DNA from: Faecalibacterium sp.
GTDB taxonomy: Bacteria; Bacillota; Clostridia; Oscillospirales; Ruminococcaceae
DNA length: 23,533 nt
Direction: 5' to 3'
NCBI GenBank assembly: GCA_017483235.1
Contig: JAFULE010000147.1
Location: 1-23,533 of the forward strand
The position numbers and the translations under genes are program-made. Of the stretch, positions 16,303-22,820 are shown piece after piece; the first letter of the stretch is position 1; each line of letters starts with the position of its first letter. The notes under the pieces were generated by a model that made no database searches, had not been told where the DNA came from, and was given only the letters and a program-made list of their open reading frames with translations.

Positions 16303-16371
16303 CGTACAGGCTCCTTTCGTTGTTCCCTCTATCGCTGCAATGGTCTTTCCCAAAAAACCAACATGCGGCTA

Positions 16372-16968
16372 TTATACACCTTTCGCCCGCACTTCACAAG
16401 AGTATATTATTCCATCTTCGGTCACAACCGCATCCAGCCGCACATCGTGGGCGGCACAGTCGGCGCGGCGCAGCTGCTGCGCCCCAAAGGCAACCCCGAT
16501 TTTTGCCGCCTGCGGGCAGTGGGGCAGGTACCGGTCATACACGCCGGCCCCAAGGCCCACCCGGCCGCCGGCAGCGTCAAAAGCAGCCAGCGGCACCAGC
16601 ACCGCGTCCAGTTCGGTGGGAGGCACCAGCCGGCTGTGGGCCGGGTCCGGGCTGGGGATGCCGTACACATCCGGGGTAAAGGGGGCGTCGTCCAGCGGCA
16701 GCCATGCCTCCATGCGGCCCTTTTCAGCGCAGCGGGGGTAGGCCAGCCGCACCCCTCGCGCCTTCAGCCATGCACAGACCGCAGCGGGGTCGGCTTCGGG
16801 CGGCACGGCATGATAGCAGAACACCGTTTTCGCCGCCCGCAGTGCCGGCAGGCTTTGCAGCTGCGCGCAGATGGCAGCGCTGGCTTGCCGCCGGGTTGCG
16901 GGGCACAGGGCGGCACGGGCCGCCTTGCCGGCGGCACGCTGCTCCGGTTTTGTCACCGCTTCGATCAT
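16372..16968 (-). CDS. 5-formyltetrahydrofolate cyclo-ligase (MTHFS)
   Basis: A 198-aa protein of the 5-FTHF cyclo-ligase family, which uses ATP to turn 5-formyl-THF into 5,10-methenyl-THF. The C-terminal signature GGRVGLGAGVYDRYL (134-148) is the conserved substrate- and phosphate-binding loop. VFCYHAVPPEADP and a LDAVLVPLAAFD segment fit the family. The start ATG at 16968 follows GAGGGGG; an open frame 59 codons longer overlaps the flippase 3' end and terminator and is rejected. It lies upstream of glyA in the same direction, and removing 5-formyl-THF relieves inhibition of folate enzymes such as SHMT. Confidence 0.93.
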   Translation of the reverse strand: MIEAVTKPEQRAAGKAARAALCPATRRQASAAICAQLQSLPALRAAKTVFCYHAVPPEADPAAVCAWLKARGVRLAYPRCAEKGRMEAWLPLDDAPFTPDVYGIPSPDPAHSRLVPPTELDAVLVPLAAFDAAGGRVGLGAGVYDRYLPHCPQAAKIGVAFGAQQLRRADCAAHDVRLDAVVTEDGIIYSCEVRAKGV

Positions 16969-16980
16969 AAAAATCCCCCT

Positions 16981-17020
16981 CAAAAACAAAATTACCGCCC
17001 GCCGGCAATGCGGCAGGCGG
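16981..17020 (-). terminator. Intrinsic terminator of the flippase gene
   Basis: The minus strand has a stem of CCGCCTGCCG pairing imperfectly with CGGCGGGCGG (17020-16995), followed by TAATTTTGTTTTTG. It begins 13 nt past the flippase stop and separates it from the folate genes. Confidence 0.7.
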
Positions 17021-17032
17021 CAGAAATCCCGG

Positions 17033-18511
17033 TTACAGCTGCAGCAGCCGGGCAAAATGCCGTTCCACCCAGCCCACAAGGGCGCGGCCGCGGCGGCCCA
17101 GCAGCTTGGGCAGCAGCAGGCGGGCCATCTGCCACACACCGGCAAGGTTCAGCACAATGATGCCGGCGGTGAACAGCCCGGTCCACAAAAACCACAGCGG
17201 CACTTCGGCCAGCAGCACAAAGGCTTCGGCCACCAGCAGCGCCAGATTCAGCGCCACGCGGCGGGGTTTGAAGTCCACCACCAGCAGGCTGCGGGTGTCG
17301 GCCGCGCGCAATACAAACACCAGAAGCAGCCCCAGAAAGGAAGCATAGGTGGCGCCCACCGGCCCCCACCACAGAATGAACAGATAGTTCATCACGCAGT
17401 TAGCGGCAGCGCCGGCCATCATGGTGAACATACTGCTGGTGCTGCGGCGGTATACCACATAGATGCTGTTGAAAAACTGGTTGAAGCAGGTAAAGGTGGC
17501 CGCAAGGGTCAAAAAGGGCACAAACTGCCATGCGGCGTAGTAGTTGGCTTTCATGATGTGCAGCGCCGGGCGGGCCAGCCAGATGATGCCCGCCGCACAG
17601 CAGAACAGCACGCTGGAATAGGCCCGGAAGATGTTGGAAAAGAATTTTTCCCGCTCGGCTTCTTCGGTCACGGCCGAAAGCTGCCATGCCTCGTAGAAGA
17701 TCAGGCCCAGCGTATTGAGGATGGTGGGCAGAAAGTAGCCGGTGGACAGCAGGGCGCTCCACTCGTCGCCGGTGCGGCCGCCCTGCCCCTCGCACATATA
17801 CTTGACAAAGAACAGGTCGCTGGCGTTGATGATCCAGAAGCTGATCTGCGCCGGGATCATGGGCAGCGAAAACCGCAGCATCTCTTTCCACAGTTTGCCG
17901 TTCAGATGGCCAAAATCCAGATACTGCCACAGCTGTGCCTTGGTGAACAGAAACAGCGCACTGAGCACATCGCCGCAGATGATAGCCAGCAGATAGCCCT
18001 CGGCCCCCATGTCGAAGCCCAGCAGAAACACCACATACCCCACCAGAGTGAGGAAGGTGCACAGAATGCCGTCGATGGCCACCAGCTTGTTCAGCTGCCG
18101 GCTGCGCACAAACTGGGTGCACAGGGTGCGCATGCAGCTGGTCAGCACATACACATACAAAAACACCGCGTAATCGGCCACGGTGGACACCCGGCTGACC
18201 ACCGGCCAGCACAGCAGCAGCATACCGTAGCCCAGCAGAATGGTCAGCAGGCCGTTGGTGAACACCTGCTTTTTGTCGTTGCCCTTATCCAGTCCAAACC
18301 GGATGATGGCATTGGACATGCCCAGCGACACAAAGGGAATGATCAGGTTAGCGCACTGGCTCAGCAGCTTGGAGATACCAAGGTCGGCCATTTCGCTCAT
18401 GGCGTAGGTTAAAAACGGGTGCACCATCAGGCTGAGCAGCTTTGAGGAAAAGTTGGAAATGGTAAACAGCATGGCATTGCTTGCCAGCTTGGAATACTTA
18501 TCCTGTGCCAT
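17033..18511 (-). CDS. Polysaccharide flippase (Wzx/MOP superfamily)
   Basis: A 492-aa integral membrane protein with about 12-14 hydrophobic segments. It starts with YSKLASNAMLFTISNFSSKLLS, typical of oligosaccharide-lipid flippases of the MOP exporter superfamily that move undecaprenyl-linked glycans across the membrane. Mid-protein LPMIPAQISFWIINASDLFF and YFLPTILNTLGLIFYEAWQLSA fit the family. The start is ATG at 18511, 8 nt after AAGGAGG; a GTG 9 nt upstream abuts that site. No glycosyltransferases are beside it, so it is an isolated flippase whose glycan substrate (capsule, teichoic or exopolysaccharide) is unknown. A promoter lies at 18550-18578. Confidence 0.9.
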   Translation of the reverse strand: MAQDKYSKLASNAMLFTISNFSSKLLSLMVHPFLTYAMSEMADLGISKLLSQCANLIIPFVSLGMSNAIIRFGLDKGNDKKQVFTNGLLTILLGYGMLLLCWPVVSRVSTVADYAVFLYVYVLTSCMRTLCTQFVRSRQLNKLVAIDGILCTFLTLVGYVVFLLGFDMGAEGYLLAIICGDVLSALFLFTKAQLWQYLDFGHLNGKLWKEMLRFSLPMIPAQISFWIINASDLFFVKYMCEGQGGRTGDEWSALLSTGYFLPTILNTLGLIFYEAWQLSAVTEEAEREKFFSNIFRAYSSVLFCCAAGIIWLARPALHIMKANYYAAWQFVPFLTLAATFTCFNQFFNSIYVVYRRSTSSMFTMMAGAAANCVMNYLFILWWGPVGATYASFLGLLLVFVLRAADTRSLLVVDFKPRRVALNLALLVAEAFVLLAEVPLWFLWTGLFTAGIIVLNLAGVWQMARLLLPKLLGRRGRALVGWVERHFARLLQL

Positions 18512-18549
18512 GGGGTGCACCTCCTTCCATGTATTGCAAACTACCTTTT

Positions 18550-18578
18550 ATTATACCGCCGCACCGGCGGTTTGTCAC
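18550..18578 (-). promoter_or_regulatory. Promoter of the flippase gene
   Basis: On the minus strand, GTGACA (18573-18578), a 17-nt spacer and TATAAT (18550-18555). The spacer contains ACCGCC-GGTGC-GGCGGT, an inverted repeat that could be an operator. Confidence 0.65.
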
Positions 18579-18647
18579 TTTTTTCGGGGCGGTTTTGGGT
18601 TTATTTGCCTTATGTGCATTGTTTTCCCGGGAAATAAGCGCATTTTT

Positions 18648-19196
18648 TTACTGCCGCAGCAGCCGGCGGCGGGCTTTCCAGTCGGGCAGGATCTTTTCCA
18701 CCTCGGCCCAGAAGGCCGGGCTGTGGTTGGGCACCAGAAAATGGCAGTACTCATGCACCACCACATAGATCTGGGCGGCTTTGGGCTGGTTATACAGCTG
18801 CAGCGCCAGCGTAATGGTGCGCTGCGCCGGGCGGCAGACCCCCCAGCGGCTTTTCATGCTGCGCACCTTCAGCACCGGCTTTTGCCCGCCCAGCACCCCG
18901 GCAAACAGTGGGAACACCAGTTCGCTCATCTGCTCAAAGGCGGCCAGCGCTTCGGCCGCATCGGGCAGGGGCTGCTGCGCCGCCTGCTGTGCCCGGTGCA
19001 GGGTTTCGGCTTTCGCTTTTTCGATCCAGCCGGCCCGGCCGGCCACAAAGTCGTCCACCACCGCAAGCGGGGTGTGCAGCGGGGCCGACACTGCCACTGT
19101 GCCGTTGGGCCGGATGCGCAGGTTGATGTTTTTGACCCGGCGGCGGGTCAATTCATAGTCTACCCCGCCGGCGGTGCGCTGCTGCAAATTTGTCAC
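18648..19196 (-). CDS. YgjP-type (DUF45/M48-like) zinc metallopeptidase
   Basis: A 182-aa protein with the zinc site HEYCH (148-152) and downstream NHSPAFW (157-163), the hallmark of the YgjP/DUF45 family, plus the upstream family segment KSRWGVC (115-121). The function is unclear; a cytosolic protease related to minigluzincins or SprT-like proteins is the usual view. Start: the frame extends 50 codons upstream as a hydrophobic stretch, but that overlaps an AT-rich promoter zone and precedes no conserved part. The GTG at 19196, 5 nt after AGGGGGCG, is preferred. If the longer start were used, the protein would gain an N-terminal membrane helix, which I consider unlikely. Confidence 0.85.
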   Translation of the reverse strand: MTNLQQRTAGGVDYELTRRRVKNINLRIRPNGTVAVSAPLHTPLAVVDDFVAGRAGWIEKAKAETLHRAQQAAQQPLPDAAEALAAFEQMSELVFPLFAGVLGGQKPVLKVRSMKSRWGVCRPAQRTITLALQLYNQPKAAQIYVVVHEYCHFLVPNHSPAFWAEVEKILPDWKARRRLLRQ

Positions 19197-19329
19197 AAAC
19201 CCGCCCCCTTTTTGCGTTTTGCGCCGGTAATTCTCCAAAAATTTTTCACTCTGCCTATATCCTACCACAAAGTTTGTGCAAATTGCGAGGGGTAACAAAA
19301 AAAGCAAAAAAAACCTGCTCTTTTTTTCA

Positions 19330-19359
19330 TTGACAGAACACATCATATAGTGTCATAAT
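19330..19359 (+). promoter_or_regulatory. nrdD promoter with NrdR box in the spacer
   Basis: TTGACA (19330-19335) and CATAAT (19354-19359) are separated by 18 nt. Inside lies ACACATCATATAGTGT (19338-19353), matching the NrdR repressor box consensus (ACACTATATATAGTGT type) at 14 of 16 positions. T/A-rich DNA upstream may act as an UP element. NrdR binding here would block RNA polymerase when dATP is plentiful. Only one box is seen, whereas a tandem pair about 31 nt apart is usual. The leader to the start codon is over 110 nt. Confidence 0.8.
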
Positions 19360-19476
19360 AATAAATAGCCGCTACATCCTGCGCGAAGGCAGGGTGCAGC
19401 CTTTTTTGTGACACCCCCCAATTTTGCGCGCTGCTGCGTGCAAAGCCGATAGATTTACCCGAAGGAGCGTTCTGGA

Positions 19477-21789
19477 ATGATCCTGAGCATTGTCAAACGT
19501 GACGGCCGCACCGTGCTGTACGAACAACAGAAGATTGCCACCGCCATTTTGAAAGCACTGGTGGAGGCAGGCGAAGCTTCGATTGCCGAAGCCGATCTGC
19601 TGGCCGAGCGGGTCTGCCTGACCATCGAGCAGGAGCTGAACGGCCACACCCCCACTGTGGAGCAGATTCAGGACGTGGTAGAGCGGATTCTAATGGCCAC
19701 CGGCCACGACGAAGCCGCCAAAAAGTACATTTTGTACCGCGCCGACCGCACCCGCATCCGCGAGGCGCACACCAGCCTGATGAAATCCATCGATCAGATC
19801 GTGAATGCCGACGCCCGCGACTGCGATTCCAAGCGCGACAACGCCAATGTGGACGGCAACACCAGCATGGGCAGCATGCTGCAGATGGGCACCAGCGCCG
19901 CCAAGGCCTACAACGCCGCGTGGCTGCTGAGCCCCGAGCAAGCCAAGGCCTACACCGAGGGCGACATTCACATCCACGACTTTGAGTTGTACGCCCTGAC
20001 CGAAACCTGCTGCCAGATCGACCTGCTCAAGCTGTTCCACGGCGGTTTTGCCGCCGGCCACGGCTTTGTGCGCGAGCCGCAAAGCATTCGCAGCTACGCC
20101 TCGCTGGCGGTAATGGCCATTCAGGCCAACCAGAACGACCAGCACGGCGGGCAGGGCATTCCCAACTTTGATTATGCCATGGCCGAAGGCGTGGCCAAAA
20201 GCTATGTGTCCATCTACCGCCGCGAGTTGGCCGAAGCGCTGGAGGACGCGCTGGAAAGCGAGGACGAAGCCGCCCGCGCCGCCGAGACCCTGACCGCTGT
20301 GGAAGCGGTGGGCAAGCCCCGGCTGCAGGCCGGCGCCGAAGCCTTTGACGCCGCCGTGGCTGCCCATCTGATGCAGACCACCGCCCTGCCCTTGCAGGAA
20401 GCCGAAAAGCTGGTGCGCCGGGTGCGCCGCCGCACCGACAAGCAGGTAACCCATGAGACCCGGCAGGCCATGGAGGGCTTTATCCACACCCTGAATGTCA
20501 CCCAGAGCCGTGCCGGTGCCCAGACCCCCTTCAGCAGCATCAACTACGGCACCGATGTTTCGCCCGAGGGCCAGCTGGTGATCCGCAGCACCCTGGAAGC
20601 GCTGGATGCCGGCCTTGGCAACGGCGAGACCGCCATTTTCCCCATTCACATCTTCAAGGTGAAAGAGGGGGTAAACTACAACCCCGGCGACCCCGGCTAC
20701 GAGCTGTTCCGTTACAGCTGCCGGGTCAGCGCCAAGCGGCTGTTCCCCAACTATGTGTTCCTCGATGCTCCCTTCAACCTGCAGTACTACCGGCCCGGCC
20801 GCCCCGAAACCGAGGTGGCCACCATGGGCTGCCGCACCCGCGTGATGGGCAACGTCTACGACCCCGACCGCGAGATCGCCTTTGGCCGCGGCAATCTGAG
20901 CTTTACCACCATCAACCTGCCCCGCATTGCGCTGGAAGCCTGCCGCCAGGCCGACGGCACCCTTGCAGTGGGCCACGGTGACGAGGCCAAATTCTACGCC
21001 CGGCTGGACGAGCTGCTGGCGTTGTGTGCCAAGCAGCTGATGGACCGCTACCACCTGCAGGCAGCCAAGCACGTGTACAACTACCCCGTGCTGATGGGCC
21101 AGGGCATCTGGCTGGACAGCGACAAGCTGGGCCCCAACGACCCGGTGGGCGAGGTGCTCAAGCACGGCAGCCTGTCCATTGGCTTTATCGGTCTGGCCGA
21201 AGCGCTGACCGCCCTGTACGGCCACCACCACGGCGAAGGCAAGGAATACTGGGACAAGGGCTATGCCATCATCGAGCACATGCGCCGGTTTGCCGACGCC
21301 GAGGCCCAGCGCACCCGGATGAACTACAGCATTCTGGGCACCCCCGCCGAGGGCCTGAGTGGCCGGTTTACCAAGCTGGACCGCAAGCGCTACGGCGAAA
21401 TTGCCAATGTGACCGACCGGGAATACTACACCAACAGCTTCCATATTCCGGTGTGGTATCAGGTGCGCGCCTTTGAAAAGATCAATCTGGAAGCGCCGTT
21501 CCACGGGCTGTGCAACGCCGGCCACATCACCTATGTGGAGCTGGACGGCAACACCGCCCAGAACGTGGAAGCCTTTGAGTCGGTGGTGCGCTGCATGCAC
21601 GACGCCGGCGTGGGCTACGGCAGCGTAAACCACCCGGTAGACCGCGACCCCGTGTGCGGCTATGTGGGCGTGATCGGCGATGTATGCCCCCGCTGCGGCC
21701 GCCGCAACGGCGAAGCCATCGCCCCCGAGCGCCTGGCCGAGCTGCAGAAGAAATACCCCCAGATCACCCGTTTCCGTGGGCATAACTAA
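19477..21789 (+). CDS. nrdD: Anaerobic ribonucleoside-triphosphate reductase, large part lacking the glycyl radical domain
   Basis: A 770-aa class III ribonucleotide reductase that makes dNTPs without oxygen. Residues 1-95 are an ATP-cone allosteric domain (SIVKRDGRTV, then KKYILYRADRTRIRE just beyond). The catalytic barrel follows, with SMGSMLQMGTSAAK, HIHDFELYALTETCCQ, QTPFSSINYGTD and an active-site Cys motif MGCRTRV (C452). Near the C-terminus is a metal-site-like segment: C727, C737 and C740, with Asp724 where a fourth Cys would be expected. The protein then ends at KYPQITRFRGHN without the RxxGYL radical motif every class III enzyme needs; that motif is on the separate ORF at 22095-22229. 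The start ATG follows GAAGGAG. Alone it should be inactive; it probably works with the small peptide and NrdG. Confidence 0.95.
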   Translation: MILSIVKRDGRTVLYEQQKIATAILKALVEAGEASIAEADLLAERVCLTIEQELNGHTPTVEQIQDVVERILMATGHDEAAKKYILYRADRTRIREAHTSLMKSIDQIVNADARDCDSKRDNANVDGNTSMGSMLQMGTSAAKAYNAAWLLSPEQAKAYTEGDIHIHDFELYALTETCCQIDLLKLFHGGFAAGHGFVREPQSIRSYASLAVMAIQANQNDQHGGQGIPNFDYAMAEGVAKSYVSIYRRELAEALEDALESEDEAARAAETLTAVEAVGKPRLQAGAEAFDAAVAAHLMQTTALPLQEAEKLVRRVRRRTDKQVTHETRQAMEGFIHTLNVTQSRAGAQTPFSSINYGTDVSPEGQLVIRSTLEALDAGLGNGETAIFPIHIFKVKEGVNYNPGDPGYELFRYSCRVSAKRLFPNYVFLDAPFNLQYYRPGRPETEVATMGCRTRVMGNVYDPDREIAFGRGNLSFTTINLPRIALEACRQADGTLAVGHGDEAKFYARLDELLALCAKQLMDRYHLQAAKHVYNYPVLMGQGIWLDSDKLGPNDPVGEVLKHGSLSIGFIGLAEALTALYGHHHGEGKEYWDKGYAIIEHMRRFADAEAQRTRMNYSILGTPAEGLSGRFTKLDRKRYGEIANVTDREYYTNSFHIPVWYQVRAFEKINLEAPFHGLCNAGHITYVELDGNTAQNVEAFESVVRCMHDAGVGYGSVNHPVDRDPVCGYVGVIGDVCPRCGRRNGEAIAPERLAELQKKYPQITRFRGHN

Positions 21790-22094
21790 GCCGCTTTCTT
21801 AAAAGAAAGCTTGGCAAAGAAATTTCGGCGCGGGGTCGTTTGTGCAAACCACCTCCCCGGCGTCCGCGGTTTTTGCCGCAAGGCCGTTTGCCCTTTTGCA
21901 ATTTGCTGCCCGCCGGCAGCTGCTTTTGACACAACATGCCTGTTTGGTAATCGAGATAAAATTTCTGAGGAACAAAGAATTTTGTTCCTCCCCATTCCAC
22001 ACCACGCGGACCATGCACTGCCCTTTTGCAGCCGTTATTCCGCGGCCAAAAAGTTTTTGGTTCTTTTTTCAAAAAGAACAAGAAAGGAACTGCC
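21790..22094 (+). repeat. 305-nt hairpin-rich non-coding gap splitting the nrdD locus
   Basis: No coding sequence is visible. Hairpins: GCTTTCTT/AAGAAAGC (21793-21810), GCTGCC/GGCAGC (21905-21920, followed by TGCTTTTG), GAGGAACAAA/TTTGTTCCTC (21967-21990), CCAAAAA/TTTTTGG (22046-22060) and GTTCTTTTT/AAAAAGAAC (22060-22079). The two ends resemble each other in inverted orientation: a TTCTT..AAGAA hairpin, then a GGC(A)AA..TTT-type segment, then GCGCGG or CCGCGG. They look like imperfect terminal inverted repeats of a small non-coding element of about 290 nt. A perfect TTGACA (21926-21931) is present but has no good -10 at the right spacing. Its origin as a MITE-like or REP-like element is inference. 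Confidence 0.55.
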
Positions 22095-22229
22095 ATGTCT
22101 GTCAACGAAGTAGGCAAGAACGTAAACTTTGAGCGCATCCGCCGCATTACCGGCTATCTGGTGGGCACCATGGACAAGTGGAACGACGCCAAGCGTGCCG
22201 AAGAGCGCGACCGCGTCAAGCATCTATAA
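22095..22229 (+). CDS. Stand-alone glycyl radical domain of anaerobic ribonucleotide reductase
   Basis: A 44-aa ORF whose residues 12-44 are the C-terminal glycyl radical domain of class III NrdD: FERIRRITGYLVGT with the radical Gly at residue 20, then a DKWNDAKRAEERDRVKH tail, which is the normal end of full-length NrdD proteins. It has its own ATG and ribosome site (AAAGGAAC, 6-7 nt spacing). Its frame differs from that of the 770-aa NrdD, with an in-frame stop (TGA at 21966) upstream, so read-through cannot join them. The stop is 3 nt before nrdG, implying coupled translation. Added to NrdD it gives about 814 aa, a plausible full enzyme. By analogy with GrcA (YfiD), which supplies a radical domain to pyruvate formate-lyase, it probably docks into NrdD in trans and is activated by NrdG. 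Confidence 0.88.
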   Translation: MSVNEVGKNVNFERIRRITGYLVGTMDKWNDAKRAEERDRVKHL

Positions 22230-22232
22230 CCC

Positions 22233-22751
22233 ATGCTGCGGTTGGCGGGCCTTGCGCCCAACAGCATTGTGGACGGGCCGGGCATTCGGTTTACCCTGTT
22301 TGTGCAGGGCTGCCCCCACCACTGCCCCGGCTGCCATAACCCCGAAACCTGGCCCTTTGCAGGCGGCACCGAGGTGCCCCGCGAGCAGCTGCTGGGCCTG
22401 ATCCGGCAGGACCCGCTGGTGCGGGGGATCACCTTCAGCGGCGGCGAACCCTTTGCACAGGCCGAAGAGCTCGCCCTGCTGGCCGCCGAGCTGCGGCAGA
22501 ACGGCTACGAGCTGGCATGCTACACCGGGTATACTTTTGAAGAATTATTACAAAACGGAACACCCGAGCAGCAGAAATTGCTGCAAAATCTGGATGTTTT
22601 GATCGACGGCCCCTTTTTGCAGGGCGAAAAAACGCTGGAGCTGGCCTTTCGCGGCAGCCGCAACCAGCGCATTTTGAACCTGCCCGCCAGCCTTGCGGCG
22701 GGCAGCGCCGTGCCGCACCACGCCCCCTGCTGGAACCCGGACGAGGGCTGA
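22233..22751 (+). CDS. nrdG: Anaerobic ribonucleotide reductase activating protein (radical SAM)
   Basis: A 172-aa radical-SAM activase with the CxxxCxxC cluster motif at C27, C31 and C34 (CPHHCPGCHN), preceded by NSIVDGPGIRFTLFVQG as in NrdG/PflA enzymes, and a SAM-binding TFSGGEPF motif. It lacks the extra ferredoxin-like domain found in many activases of catabolic glycyl radical enzymes. It reduces SAM to make the 5'-deoxyadenosyl radical that abstracts H from the Gly of NrdD, here the Gly on the 44-aa peptide. There is no ribosome site of its own; with only 3 nt after the preceding stop, translational coupling is likely. It ends before a strong terminator. Confidence 0.95.
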   Translation: MLRLAGLAPNSIVDGPGIRFTLFVQGCPHHCPGCHNPETWPFAGGTEVPREQLLGLIRQDPLVRGITFSGGEPFAQAEELALLAAELRQNGYELACYTGYTFEELLQNGTPEQQKLLQNLDVLIDGPFLQGEKTLELAFRGSRNQRILNLPASLAAGSAVPHHAPCWNPDEG

Positions 22752-22777
22752 CCCCCTTACACGACCGCCATAACAGC

Positions 22778-22818
22778 AGCGCCCCGGCCCGGGAGATTTC
22801 CCGGCCGGGGCGCTTTTG
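22778..22818. terminator. Bidirectional terminator after nrdG
   Basis: AGCGCCCCGGCCCGGGA and TCCCGGCCGGGGCGCT pair over 16 bp with one bulge, followed by TTTTGG on the plus strand. It is shared with the convergent gene whose stop begins at 22821. Confidence 0.85.
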
Positions 22819-22820
22819 GT

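Noticed and set aside
16303..16371. Glycine or THF riboswitch before glyA
   Set aside because: The spacer of 69 nt after the cyclo-ligase stop is too short and shows no matching conserved core.
15067..17160. Long plus-strand ORF across glyA and the cyclo-ligase
   Set aside because: It crosses two well-supported minus-strand genes and their terminator; the product is low complexity.
19197..19346. N-terminal membrane-helix extension of the YgjP-type protein
   Set aside because: The extra 50 codons come from an AT-rich promoter-like region; the GTG start at 19196 has a good ribosome site and matches family length.
19360..19476. Cobalamin riboswitch in the nrdD leader
   Set aside because: The leader is only about 110 nt and shows no B12-box-like core; such switches normally control other reductase classes and are about 200 nt.
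19690..21783. Long antisense ORF (697 codons) opposite nrdD
   Set aside because: Same codon-bias shadow; low-complexity product and no ribosome site.
21905..21928. Intrinsic terminator in the nrdD gap (GCTGCC/GGCAGC stem plus CTTTTG)
   Set aside because: The T-run is only four bases and is offset from the stem. It is kept as a hairpin of the gap element, not called as a terminator.
21787..22094. Stop-codon read-through or simple frameshift joining NrdD to its radical domain
   Set aside because: The pieces are 305 nt apart, in different frames, with an in-frame TGA at 21966 before the small ORF and a proper ribosome site at 22082-22090. One base error cannot explain this.
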